A DNA stretch of 8,654 nt from JBMNUL01 sp050946255 (GCA_050946255.1 JBMNUL010000113.1:1-8654), one strand, 5' to 3'. Shown: positions 1 to 6,220, numbered from the stretch's first letter. Notes: generated by a model not told the origin, from the sequence alone. Made by a program: numbers and translations.

Positions 1-1
1 A

Positions 2-1003
2 GTCACCGAGCAGAAGCACCACGGCCAGACTCACGACGATTGTTTCCTCTGCATTCCTCCCCTATACCACACAGGTGCGAAGATGCATTGGTTCGGAAGT
101 CTGGTCTCCGCATCCCGCGCCGTGATCCTTCGAGGAGTCCGCCCGGATTGGATCCTCCAGACCGTATCTGAAGAGAGGTGCACTATCGTCTGGCTGCTCG
201 TTCCCTGGGCACAGGACATCTTGGATGCCATCGAGGATGGAACCGTCAACCTCGAAGATTACAAACTCGACCAATGGAGGCTGATGCACATAGGAGCACA
301 GCCAGTCCCGCCGAGCCTCATCAAGAGATGGAAGAAATACTTCCCAAAGCACCAATACGATACAAACTATGGACTCTCAGAGGGAATAGGTCCTGGCAGC
401 GTTCATCTTGGAGTCGAGAACATCGACCATGTTGGGGCAATCGGAGTACCAGGTTATGGATGGCAAGCCGAGGTGAGGCTCCCAGACGGAAGTCTCGTCA
501 AGCCGGGCAGTCATGAAGTCGGCGAGCTCTGCATTAAGGGCGACGGTGTCATGGTCTGCTACTACAACGACCCAGAGGCTACAGAAGAGGTCCTCAAAGA
601 CGGATGGCTCTACACAGGGGACATGGCCGAGGTCGACAAAGATGGGTTCATCTACCTGGTCGACCGCAAGAAGGACGTCATCATCTCCGGAGGAGAGAAC
701 CTCTATCCAGTGCAAATCGAGGATTTCATCAGGGGATGCGATGCAGTGAAGGACGTTGCAGTCATCGGTATCCCCGACGAGAGGCTTGGGGAGATTGCAG
801 CGGCAATCATCGAGCTCAAACCTGACCATGAGTTCACCAAGGAACAGATGCAGGAGTTCTGCAGCAAGCTACCAAGGTACAAGCGCCCAAAGAAGTACAT
901 CTTCGCCGACGTGCCCCGCAACCCAACGGGGAAAATCGAGAAACCATTGCTCCGGGAAATGTACGGTGGGGAGAGGCTCGTCGAGAAGGAGACCAAGAAT
1001 TAG
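2..1003 (+). CDS. AMP-forming acyl-CoA synthetase (ANL superfamily), 5'-truncated by window edge
   Basis: This is the C-terminal part (333 residues) of an adenylate-forming ligase, which activates a carboxylic acid with ATP to an acyl-AMP and then transfers it to CoA in the cytosol. The reading frame is open from base 2, so the real start lies outside; the ATG at 83 is internal because conserved family sequence (PPLYHTGAK, the A4 region) precedes it. Numbering from the first codon, visible motifs are A5 (YGLSEG, about 123-128), A7 (WLYTGD, about 202-207), the A8 hinge (DRKKDVIISGGEN, about 221-233) and A10 (NPTGKIEK, about 307-314) with the catalytic lysine at codon 932-934. Families of this type have about 500-550 residues, so roughly 180-200 are missing. 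The acid substrate cannot be told from this fragment; the sequence is generally like medium/long-chain or carnitine-type CoA ligases. A small ORF follows after 3 bases. Confidence 0.93.
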   Translation, partial: VTEQKHHGQTHDDCFLCIPPLYHTGAKMHWFGSLVSASRAVILRGVRPDWILQTVSEERCTIVWLLVPWAQDILDAIEDGTVNLEDYKLDQWRLMHIGAQPVPPSLIKRWKKYFPKHQYDTNYGLSEGIGPGSVHLGVENIDHVGAIGVPGYGWQAEVRLPDGSLVKPGSHEVGELCIKGDGVMVCYYNDPEATEEVLKDGWLYTGDMAEVDKDGFIYLVDRKKDVIISGGENLYPVQIEDFIRGCDAVKDVAVIGIPDERLGEIAAAIIELKPDHEFTKEQMQEFCSKLPRYKRPKKYIFADVPRNPTGKIEKPLLREMYGGERLVEKETKN

Positions 1004-1006
1004 ACC

Positions 1007-1321
1007 ATGCCATCGTCTAAGCCTTCCAGCTCATCTATGCATTCTGGTCAAGACCTAGAATCAAAAACTGGGTCCCATTCTCCGCGCTATAAATTGGTCC
1101 CTGTGAAGAGAAAGGGAGATGTAGGGCGCGGAAATCGCAACGTCAAGGCGAGCGTACATGGAGAGCATGGGAATTATGCCACCGCAGGCAAAGGGAATTC
1201 AGAGCCAATTGACCGCGATCCGGCTATCCGAGCTGAAGAAGAGGACGATGACGGTTACGATCCCTACTCTGACAGGAGACCGGACATCGAGCCTCTGTTC
1301 TCAGAGCACCCTTGGGATTGA
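1007..1321 (+). CDS. Small hypothetical protein with acidic, aromatic C-terminus (possible gene)
   Basis: This ORF encodes 104 residues and I do not recognise the family. It starts 3 bases after the CoA-ligase stop; an AAGGAG (986-991) lies 15 bases before the ATG, which is rather far, and a second in-frame ATG lies at 1037. The protein is very hydrophilic, with no membrane segment or signal peptide. The first half is rich in Ser, Lys, Arg and Gly; the second half has an acidic run (EEEDDDGYDPYSD, about residues 77-89) and ends in PLFSEHPWD, which looks like a conserved short C-terminal motif rather than random sequence. Codon third positions are clearly less GC-rich than in the neighbouring genes, most of all in the first 30 codons, which argues against a well-used gene or for a wrong upstream start. 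It could be a real small acidic protein, a remnant, or chance. Confidence 0.45.
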   Translation: MPSSKPSSSSMHSGQDLESKTGSHSPRYKLVPVKRKGDVGRGNRNVKASVHGEHGNYATAGKGNSEPIDRDPAIRAEEEDDDGYDPYSDRRPDIEPLFSEHPWD

Positions 1322-1359
1322 ACTTTTCTCAGCCTATGAGAGGGAACGCTCGGCAACCA

Positions 1360-1530
1360 CGAGCGGGATTTTCTGCAGTCTCAAGCGGGTTCAGTGACCG
1401 GGCTGTTCTGTTGTCGCGAAGAGGATTTGCTGGGGCCTCGAACGGGTTCAATTGCCGGGAAGTTCAGTTATCTCAAACAGGATTTGCTTTGGCCTCGAGC
1501 GTGTTCAGTGACGAACTGATCGATGGCCGA
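1360..1530. repeat. Three tandem copies of a degenerate 57-bp repeat
   Basis: The units are 1360-1416, 1417-1473 and 1474-1530, with no gap between them. Units 1 and 2 match at 40 of 57 positions; units 2 and 3 match at 30 of the first 39 and then diverge. Shared core elements are GGATTT, then GCCTCG or a close match, then G(G/T)GTTCA followed by GTGAC or a variant. The array sits between the small ORF and the 3' end of the convergent U32 gene. A frame through all three units is open, giving 19-residue repeats with a GF...GF pattern, but the substitutions do not favour its third codon positions, so I treat the array as a DNA or RNA element rather than a gene. Confidence 0.8.
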
Positions 1531-1539
1531 ACGGAAAGC

Positions 1540-2805
1540 CTAATTGCAACGCTGTTCCGAATCCAATATCTGCCGACGCATGATGTCTCCCCTGGAAATC
1601 TCAAATGGCACCAGGCATTCGTAGTCCTCGCCAGCCCTCGTGGCAGTTCTCACCAGCTCGCCCGATTCCACATGTCTCATCACGTGCGGCGAGAAAGACC
1701 TGACAGGATGATTGGGCGACAAGACCTCGACGACTTGCTCGCCGTCGATCTTGTTGTTCAACTGGAACCTGACCACGAAATCGCCTCTGCCACCCTGACC
1801 GAAAAGTTCGTCCTTGCTATCGGCGGGCACGGTCTCACTTGGAGTTCCACAGAGAATCTTGGTCTGCGTGTACTCGACCTCCCCCACTGTCTGATCCGGC
1901 TGTCCATAGAAGAAGCCAGTATGGTATGGACGGTGGCTGACGGCATCCAGCTCCGGTAGATACTCTGCAGGATCCTCACCGTCCAACACGTGCCTGTAAG
2001 CATTCACGACGGTCGCCACATAATAGGAGCTCTTAACGCGCCCCTCGATCTTGATGCTGTCCACACCAGCGGCCTCCAGCTCGTCCAAATGCTCGAGCAT
2101 CATCAGGTCCTTGCTCGAGAAAATCGATGTGAACCCGGAATCCTCCACCACGGGGAAATGAACGCCGGGCCTCTTCTCCTCCTCCAGAACATAGTTCCAC
2201 CTGCACGGTTGCGTGCAATGCCCCTTGTTGGCATCTCTGCCGTTGAGGTAGTTGCTGATGATGCAACGTCCGGAATATGCCATGCACATCGCACCGTGAG
2301 CGAAAACCTCCAGTTGGAGGTCATCGGGAAAGTTCTTCTTCATCTCAGCAATCTCTGAAAGCGAGAGCTCTCTGGCGGGGACGATCCTCTTTGCACCAAG
2401 CTTGTAATAGGCCAGCGCGGCCTCGTGGTTAGCACACGACATCTGGGTGCTCACATGAACTTCGAGATTGGGCGCGACCTCTCTTGCAGCGACAATAGTG
2501 GCAAGGTCTCCGGCAATCACCGCATCTGCACCGCAATCTTGGATGAACCTGAGATAATCGCGCAGGGTGACTCCCCTATCACCGGAAACGATGTCTTTCT
2601 CGTGCATTAGGGCATTGACGGTAACATGGACCTTGACTCCAGCGGCATGGGCCATCGTAACTGCATCGGCAAGGTCGGAATCGGAGAAGTTGTCGGCACG
2701 TTGCCTGAGTCCAAAACGCTCGCCTCCGAGATAGACTGCGTCTGCACCAAAGTAAATCGCAGCCTCGAGCTGTTTGAAACCACCTGCCGGCGCTAAAAGC
2801 TCCAT
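1540..2805 (-). CDS. Peptidase U32 family protein (TrhP/RlhA-like RNA hydroxylation family)
   Basis: The 421-residue product is a full-length U32-family protein. Despite the family name, characterised bacterial members such as TrhP (tRNA 5-hydroxyuridine, using prephenate) and RlhA (23S rRNA hydroxycytidine) act in RNA hydroxylation, and UbiU/UbiV act in O2-independent ubiquinone synthesis with a [4Fe-4S] cluster. Here the N-terminus (MELLAPAGGF) begins the TIM-barrel part, and the family signature EVFAHGAMCMAYSGRCIIS lies at about 166-184, followed by GHCTQPCRW at about 196-203. The four cysteines 174, 181, 197 and 201 fit a cluster site. The length matches the Firmicutes YrrO/TrhP type, which is my preferred reading for the tRNA role. 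The start is supported by AGGTGAG (2811-2817, complement), 5 bases upstream. The gene diverges from the hydrogenase operon across 325 bp. The exact RNA target is inferred only from the family. Confidence 0.92.
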   Translation of the reverse strand: MELLAPAGGFKQLEAAIYFGADAVYLGGERFGLRQRADNFSDSDLADAVTMAHAAGVKVHVTVNALMHEKDIVSGDRGVTLRDYLRFIQDCGADAVIAGDLATIVAAREVAPNLEVHVSTQMSCANHEAALAYYKLGAKRIVPARELSLSEIAEMKKNFPDDLQLEVFAHGAMCMAYSGRCIISNYLNGRDANKGHCTQPCRWNYVLEEEKRPGVHFPVVEDSGFTSIFSSKDLMMLEHLDELEAAGVDSIKIEGRVKSSYYVATVVNAYRHVLDGEDPAEYLPELDAVSHRPYHTGFFYGQPDQTVGEVEYTQTKILCGTPSETVPADSKDELFGQGGRGDFVVRFQLNNKIDGEQVVEVLSPNHPVRSFSPHVMRHVESGELVRTATRAGEDYECLVPFEISRGDIMRRQILDSEQRCN

Positions 2806-2810
2806 GCGAG

Positions 2811-2817
2811 CTCACCT
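2811..2817 (-). promoter_or_regulatory. Ribosome binding site of the U32 gene
   Basis: The complement reads AGGTGAG, 5 bases before the ATG at 2805. It fixes the start of the U32 gene, where the encoded N-terminus also matches the family. Confidence 0.7.
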
Positions 2818-2880
2818 ACCAATATCATCAAAGCCCAAGCACATATCAGAACAAGGCGCAAACATTTTTGCAAGCCAAGC

Positions 2881-2921
2881 AGATTGAACCTGGCTTTCCA
2901 TCTACCAGCACCGTTCAATCT
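2881..2921. repeat. Strong inverted repeat (9 + 4 bp) between divergent genes
   Basis: AGATTGAAC at 2881-2889 is matched perfectly by GTTCAATCT at 2913-2921. Just inside, CTGG (2890-2893) pairs with CCAG (2905-2908), leaving a 4-base bulge on the 3' side and an 11-base loop. No T-run follows on either strand, so it is not a usual intrinsic terminator. Its place between two divergent units fits an operator or a structured leader RNA. Confidence 0.6.
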
Positions 2922-2970
2922 TCAACTCAGCTCCCGCCAGAAGCAAACTCGCCAAGAGCAATTATATTGT

Positions 2971-3004
2971 CGTCTTCTCAAAGACGTGAGCACCTAAAAA
3001 GGTG
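2971..3004 (+). promoter_or_regulatory. Two short hairpins in the presumed hydrogenase leader
   Basis: CGTCTT-CTCA-AAGACG (2971-2986) is a perfect 6-bp hairpin with a 4-base loop. It is followed by CACCT-AAAA-AGGTG (2991-3004), a 5-bp hairpin whose right arm is the only Shine-Dalgarno-like sequence in front of the ATG at 3014. Alternatively TGAGC (2987-2991) can pair with GCTCA (3023-3027) around a shortened second hairpin. This could be a structured leader that hides or exposes the ribosome binding site of a short leader peptide. The transcription start is unknown, so whether this part is transcribed is inferred. Confidence 0.35.
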
Positions 3005-3013
3005 GAAAGAAAA

Positions 3014-3064
3014 ATGAATGAAGCTCAGGGCAAATACAAATTCCGAGTGGACACCATACAATAG
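3014..3064 (+). CDS. Possible 16-residue leader peptide upstream of hydrogenase
   Basis: The frame ATG...TAG encodes MNEAQGKYKFRVDTIQ. An AAGGTGG (2999-3005) lies 8 bases before the ATG, at good spacing, and part of it sits in the small hairpin at 2991-3004. A second ATG at 3018 in another frame opens an equally short frame of 16 codons. No run of one regulatory amino acid is seen, so classical attenuation is not indicated. It may be chance; the ribosome-binding context is the only support. Confidence 0.22.
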   Translation: MNEAQGKYKFRVDTIQ

Positions 3065-3073
3065 CTAGTGCAA

Positions 3074-3109
3074 AATCGAAATGTTCGGATGATTACGGGG
3101 CATTCGATT
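3074..3109. promoter_or_regulatory. 7-bp inverted repeat upstream of hydrogenase RBS
   Basis: AATCGAA (3074-3080) and TTCGATT (3103-3109) are perfect inverted copies separated by 22 bases, ending 4 bases before the GAGGAG ribosome binding site (3114-3119). It could be an operator for a dimeric repressor or an RNA stem next to the ribosome binding site. It does not match the Rex or FNR consensus as I know them. Confidence 0.35.
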
Positions 3110-3130
3110 ATTTGAGGAGACAGAGAGAAA

Positions 3131-4513
3131 ATGCCATTTGGAAACAGCAAGCACTTCCCACCCTTCTTACGGGTGCCGATAGAACCTGACAACTGCGCGG
3201 TGATGAGGTACTCCTCCATGTGCGACATGTGCTCGCGGTGCGCAGTCGTCTGCAAGGATTACGTTGACGTTCTGAGCAGATACGACCTTGAGAAAACAGG
3301 CGATCTGGCAGTCTGCATCTACTGTGGACAGTGTGTGACCGAATGCTCGTCGCTCGGCATGCAGGAGGTCAGGCACTTCGACAAGGTCGTCGCCGAACGC
3401 GACAGCGGAGACAAAATTCTGATTGCCAGCACCTCCCCTTCGGTGCGCGTCTCGATTGGAGAGGCTTTCGGATTTCCCCCTGGGAGCTTCCTGCAGGGAA
3501 AGCTCGTCGCCCTCCTGCGAAAGCTCGGATTCGATTACGTGCTAGACACCAACTTCGCCGCCGACCTCACCGTGATGGAAGAGGCAAAGGAGCTCGTTGA
3601 CAGAATCGAGGGAGGAGGAAGGCTCCCCCAGTTCACCAGCTGCTGTCCCTCCTGGGTCAGGTATTGCGAGATGGTGCATCCCGACCTCATCCCCAACATT
3701 TCCACGGCCAAGAGCCCGATTGGGATGCAGGGTCCCACGATCAAGACCTACTTCGCAAAGAAGCTGGGTATCGACCCAAGCTCGATCGTGAATGTCGCAA
3801 TTACCCCTTGCACCGCCAAGAAATACGAGATCACGTTGGACAGCTTCGGATCTGCGGGAGAACATCTCGGAATCGAGGGTCTGCGCGACATGGACTACGT
3901 CGTGACTGCCGCCGAACTCGCGAAATGGGCAAGGCAGGAGAACATCGACTTCGAATCCCTCGACGAGTCTGAATTCGACTCGATCATGGGCGAGTCCTCT
4001 GGAGCTGGAGTTATATTCGGAGCCACCGGAGGTGTCATGCAGGCCGCTCTCAGGGAGGCCAACAAGATCATGACCGGAGATTACCCGGAAAACCCGATTG
4101 TCGAGATGGTACCGGTGAAAGGGCTCAAGGCAACGAAGAGCGCAAAGGCCGAGATTGGCGGAAGGGAGCTCAACGTTGCTGTGGTATACGGAACCGGAAA
4201 TGCCACAAAGCTCATCGAATCCATGCGCGACGGTGGACCATCATACGACTTCATCGAGGTCATGACCTGCCCCGGAGGTTGCGTTGGAGGAGGAGGCCAG
4301 CCAAAGGGACGTCACAGCCGGGGGCTTATCCCGCCATCAGAGCGAATAGAGTCCCTCTTCGACCGCGACGAGGCCATGAACATCCGCATGAGTGGGGAGA
4401 ATCCCCAGATCAAGGCGGTATACGACGAGTTCTACGGAGAGCCGGGCAGCGAGCTTGCGGAGCAGATGCTCCACACAAGCTATCGAGATATGAGCGACGA
4501 GCTCAAGCTCTAG
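3131..4513 (+). CDS. [FeFe]-hydrogenase, monomeric, two N-terminal [4Fe-4S] clusters
   Basis: The 460-residue enzyme interconverts H2 with protons and electrons in the cytosol. Two CxxCxxCxxxC sites (Cys 31/34/37/41 and 62/65/68/72) form a ferredoxin-like relay. The H-cluster motifs follow: L1 TSCCPSW (169-175), L2 TPCTAKKYE (225-233) and L3 EVMTCPGGCVGGGGQP (376-391). By analogy with Clostridium pasteurianum CpI, Cys172, 227, 380 and 384 hold the cluster and Cys171 relays protons. The C-terminus (KAVYDEFYGEPGS...LHTSY, about 428-451) is the fused small-subunit domain. No Tat signal is seen, and no flavin or NADH domain. L2 has Thr225 where the usual MPCxxKxxE has Met, which points to a divergent group (perhaps group B) rather than the standard one. 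The start at 3131 has GAGGAG 11 bases upstream. It is followed by a flavoprotein gene after 14 bases. No HydE/F/G maturases are in the window. Confidence 0.95.
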   Translation: MPFGNSKHFPPFLRVPIEPDNCAVMRYSSMCDMCSRCAVVCKDYVDVLSRYDLEKTGDLAVCIYCGQCVTECSSLGMQEVRHFDKVVAERDSGDKILIASTSPSVRVSIGEAFGFPPGSFLQGKLVALLRKLGFDYVLDTNFAADLTVMEEAKELVDRIEGGGRLPQFTSCCPSWVRYCEMVHPDLIPNISTAKSPIGMQGPTIKTYFAKKLGIDPSSIVNVAITPCTAKKYEITLDSFGSAGEHLGIEGLRDMDYVVTAAELAKWARQENIDFESLDESEFDSIMGESSGAGVIFGATGGVMQAALREANKIMTGDYPENPIVEMVPVKGLKATKSAKAEIGGRELNVAVVYGTGNATKLIESMRDGGPSYDFIEVMTCPGGCVGGGGQPKGRHSRGLIPPSERIESLFDRDEAMNIRMSGENPQIKAVYDEFYGEPGSELAEQMLHTSYRDMSDELKL

Positions 4514-4520
4514 AGGAGGT
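4514..4520 (+). promoter_or_regulatory. Ribosome binding site of the flavoprotein gene
   Basis: AGGAGGT lies directly after the hydrogenase stop codon and 7 bases before the ATG at 4528. It decides the start at 4528 over longer in-frame options that would run back inside the hydrogenase gene to 4279. Confidence 0.85.
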
Positions 4521-4527
4521 CCGTGAA

Positions 4528-6027
4528 ATGGGAATGTACGACGAGTATTCCTGGGGCAAGGCGCCGGAGCCGATTCCCAGTGAAAAGATAGTCGATAGGA
4601 TCGAGACCGACGTTGTGGTCGTCGGAGCGGGCTTCGCAGGATGCGCGGCGGCATGCAGCGCCCGCGAGATGGGACTGGACGTCGTCCAAGTGGAGAAGCG
4701 CTACAGGTATTCCGCAAGAGGCCTCCATATCGGCGTGGCGAACTCGAGGCTCCTCGCATCAGAGGGTATCGTCAATGACATCGACGAGATCTGCCGCACC
4801 TGGATCAGCGTGACCGGCTCCCGTGCAAAGGAATCTGTCATACGCACCTTCCTAACAGAGGGCGAGAATGCCATGAACTGGCTGCTCGACAAGACCGAAG
4901 CCGCTGGGATCAACTGCCGGATTTTCGCCGGAGGTTACAAGGGCGAGACCTACAAGGAGTACACCTGCACCCATCTTTTCGACGGGGGTGCGGACAGGAT
5001 TGTCAAGCTTCTGAATGACACCGCTCGTGAGACCGGCGTGCACCAGCTCTTCGACACCACGGCCAAGCAGCTATTGCGCGAACCTGGAGGCCGCATCACC
5101 GGGATAATCGTGGAAGATGCCGACGGATACAAGCAAATCGATGTCTCGAAGGGCGTGATCCTCGCTACCGGGGATATCTCCGGGAACGTCGAAATGATGC
5201 GCGACCTCGCCCCAATGGGACTAAAGGCCAACTTCTGCGACAATCCCGAGGCTGCCTTCGAGACTGGGGACGGTCACAAGATGGCAGTATGGGTCGGTGC
5301 CAAAATGCAAGACGGTCCATGGCCTTGCACAATCCACCTGATGGCGTTTTCGATGGAAACGTTCTTCTTCCTCCTTCTCGACCAGAACGGCAAGCGCTTC
5401 ATGAACGAGGACGCCTGGGCCCAGGGCAAGGCCGTGCAGATGATACTGAACGACGAAGAGCACCCCTATGGATACGTGATCATGGACTCCAAGTGGAAGC
5501 AGGAAGTTCAGGACACCATCCAGTATGGTGGAGGCTTGTTCTGGGAGGACACGTTGCGCGACATCCATACCCCGTTCAACGTCGAGAGCGTAGCAAGGAC
5601 CGCAGAAACCTGTTTCGCCGAGGAACAGGTGGGCTGGAAATGCGACACCCTGGAGGAACTTGCCGAGAAGACCGGAATCCCATACGAAAACCTAAAGGCT
5701 TCGGTAGACCGCTACAACTATCTGGTTGAAAAGGGACACGACGATGATTTCGGCAAGCGCAAGGAGTTCTTGACCAGCATCACCGAGCCTCCATTCTTCG
5801 CGCTGAAGACCGGAGGTGCCCTGCTCAATGCCCCCGGCGGTCTCTCCATCGACGAGCAGCTGAGGGTGCTCGATGAGCACAACGACCCAATTCCCGGCCT
5901 CTATGCCGCCGGCAACTGCGCAGGAGACCTCTACGCGATTGACTACCCGCTGCTGATTGCGGGAAACAACCACGGACATTGCCTTACCTGGGGATACCTG
6001 TCTGGGAGAAACATTGCAAAACTGTAG
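4528..6027 (+). CDS. FAD-dependent oxidoreductase (FAD_binding_2, fumarate reductase/ketosteroid dehydrogenase-like), cytosolic
   Basis: The 499-residue protein has an N-terminal Rossmann motif GAGFAG (33-38) ending in Glu56 for FAD ribose binding, an ATGD segment (213-216), GDGHKMA (248-254), GKRFMNE (288-294) and the C-terminal FAD motif GLYAAGN (457-463). This order is that of FAD_binding_2 enzymes such as fumarate reductase, urocanate reductase and 3-ketosteroid dehydrogenase. There is no Tat signal, heme domain or FMN-binding domain, so it is a soluble core enzyme that needs an outside electron partner. The segment after MNE (DAWAQGKAV) lacks the TTRD-type catalytic Arg known from Shewanella Fcc3, and the C-terminal HHTMGG and NRLGGN elements are replaced by LLNAPGG and PLLIAGNN; the YP...G...G...TWGY pattern recalls ketosteroid dehydrogenases. 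It is co-oriented with the hydrogenase, 14 bp apart, and probably exchanges electrons with it. The substrate is unknown; a flavin-linked double-bond reductase is most likely. Confidence 0.9.
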   Translation: MGMYDEYSWGKAPEPIPSEKIVDRIETDVVVVGAGFAGCAAACSAREMGLDVVQVEKRYRYSARGLHIGVANSRLLASEGIVNDIDEICRTWISVTGSRAKESVIRTFLTEGENAMNWLLDKTEAAGINCRIFAGGYKGETYKEYTCTHLFDGGADRIVKLLNDTARETGVHQLFDTTAKQLLREPGGRITGIIVEDADGYKQIDVSKGVILATGDISGNVEMMRDLAPMGLKANFCDNPEAAFETGDGHKMAVWVGAKMQDGPWPCTIHLMAFSMETFFFLLLDQNGKRFMNEDAWAQGKAVQMILNDEEHPYGYVIMDSKWKQEVQDTIQYGGGLFWEDTLRDIHTPFNVESVARTAETCFAEEQVGWKCDTLEELAEKTGIPYENLKASVDRYNYLVEKGHDDDFGKRKEFLTSITEPPFFALKTGGALLNAPGGLSIDEQLRVLDEHNDPIPGLYAAGNCAGDLYAIDYPLLIAGNNHGHCLTWGYLSGRNIAKL

Positions 6028-6029
6028 AG

Positions 6030-6054
6030 CTGCATTGCGTAATACGCCCTGCAG
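6030..6054 (+). terminator. Terminator-like hairpin after the flavoprotein gene
   Basis: CTGCA (6030-6034) pairs with TGCAG (6050-6054), and inside a TT/CC internal loop GCGT (6037-6040) pairs with ACGC (6044-6047) around a 3-base loop. It starts 3 bases after the stop codon. The following sequence (CTTAGATTT) is only weakly T-rich, so termination efficiency is doubtful, but this is the only stem at the end of the operon. Confidence 0.45.
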
Positions 6055-6076
6055 GCTTAGATTTCGCCAGCCAAAA

Positions 6077-6097
6077 CAGCTCGTGTGCTAGAGCGCC
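6077..6097. repeat. 21-bp direct repeat, copy 1 (intergenic)
   Basis: This sequence (starting CAGCTCGTG, ending GAGCGCC) is identical to 6200-6220. The copies are 123 bp apart, start to start, and their flanks differ. Copy 1 lies between the flavoprotein and the HAD gene. Confidence 0.9.
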
Positions 6098-6199
6098 ACG
6101 CGTTCTCAGATGTTATCCGTCCTGCCGATTTAGGCGCTATCCACCACGGACTTGATAATGCATATTAGGCGGGGCGAATGCAAGATTCGAAAGGATGAT

Positions 6200-6220
6200 C
6201 AGCTCGTGTGCTAGAGCGCC
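6200..6220. repeat. 21-bp direct repeat, copy 2 (spans HAD gene stop)
   Basis: This is identical to 6077-6097. It covers the last codons and stop (complement TAG at 6211-6213) of the HAD gene plus 11 bases downstream. It may be a duplicated gene end or a recombination footprint. Confidence 0.9.

Larger units (their letters stand above)
2806..3130. other. Divergent intergenic region between U32 gene and hydrogenase operon, dyad-rich
   Basis: This 325-bp stretch has no convincing long gene. It must hold the promoters of both divergent units. It is more AT-rich than the genes and carries four inverted repeats, at 2881-2921, 2971-2986, 2991-3004 and 3074-3109. A TACAAT at 3057-3062 resembles a -10 box for the hydrogenase, but no good -35 stands at the right distance, so it may depend on an activator or be chance. 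No convincing sigma-70 promoter was found on the minus strand for the U32 gene. Confidence 0.6.

Noticed and set aside
1312..1959. 215-codon plus-strand frame through the tandem repeats
   Set aside because: It begins with TTG, has no ribosome binding site, two thirds of it is antisense to the U32 gene, and substitution pattern between repeat units does not favour its third codon positions.
3542..3865. Minus-strand frame of 107 codons inside the hydrogenase gene
   Set aside because: It lies fully antisense to the H-cluster motifs and has no independent support.
4279..4527. Upstream in-frame extension of the flavoprotein gene into the hydrogenase gene
   Set aside because: It overlaps the conserved C-terminal part of the hydrogenase in another frame; the AGGAGGT at 4514-4520 and the family N-terminus support 4528.
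4528..6027. Annotation of the flavoprotein as fumarate reductase
   Set aside because: The FAD-binding motifs fit, but the catalytic Arg and substrate-binding His/Arg of fumarate reductases appear to be missing.
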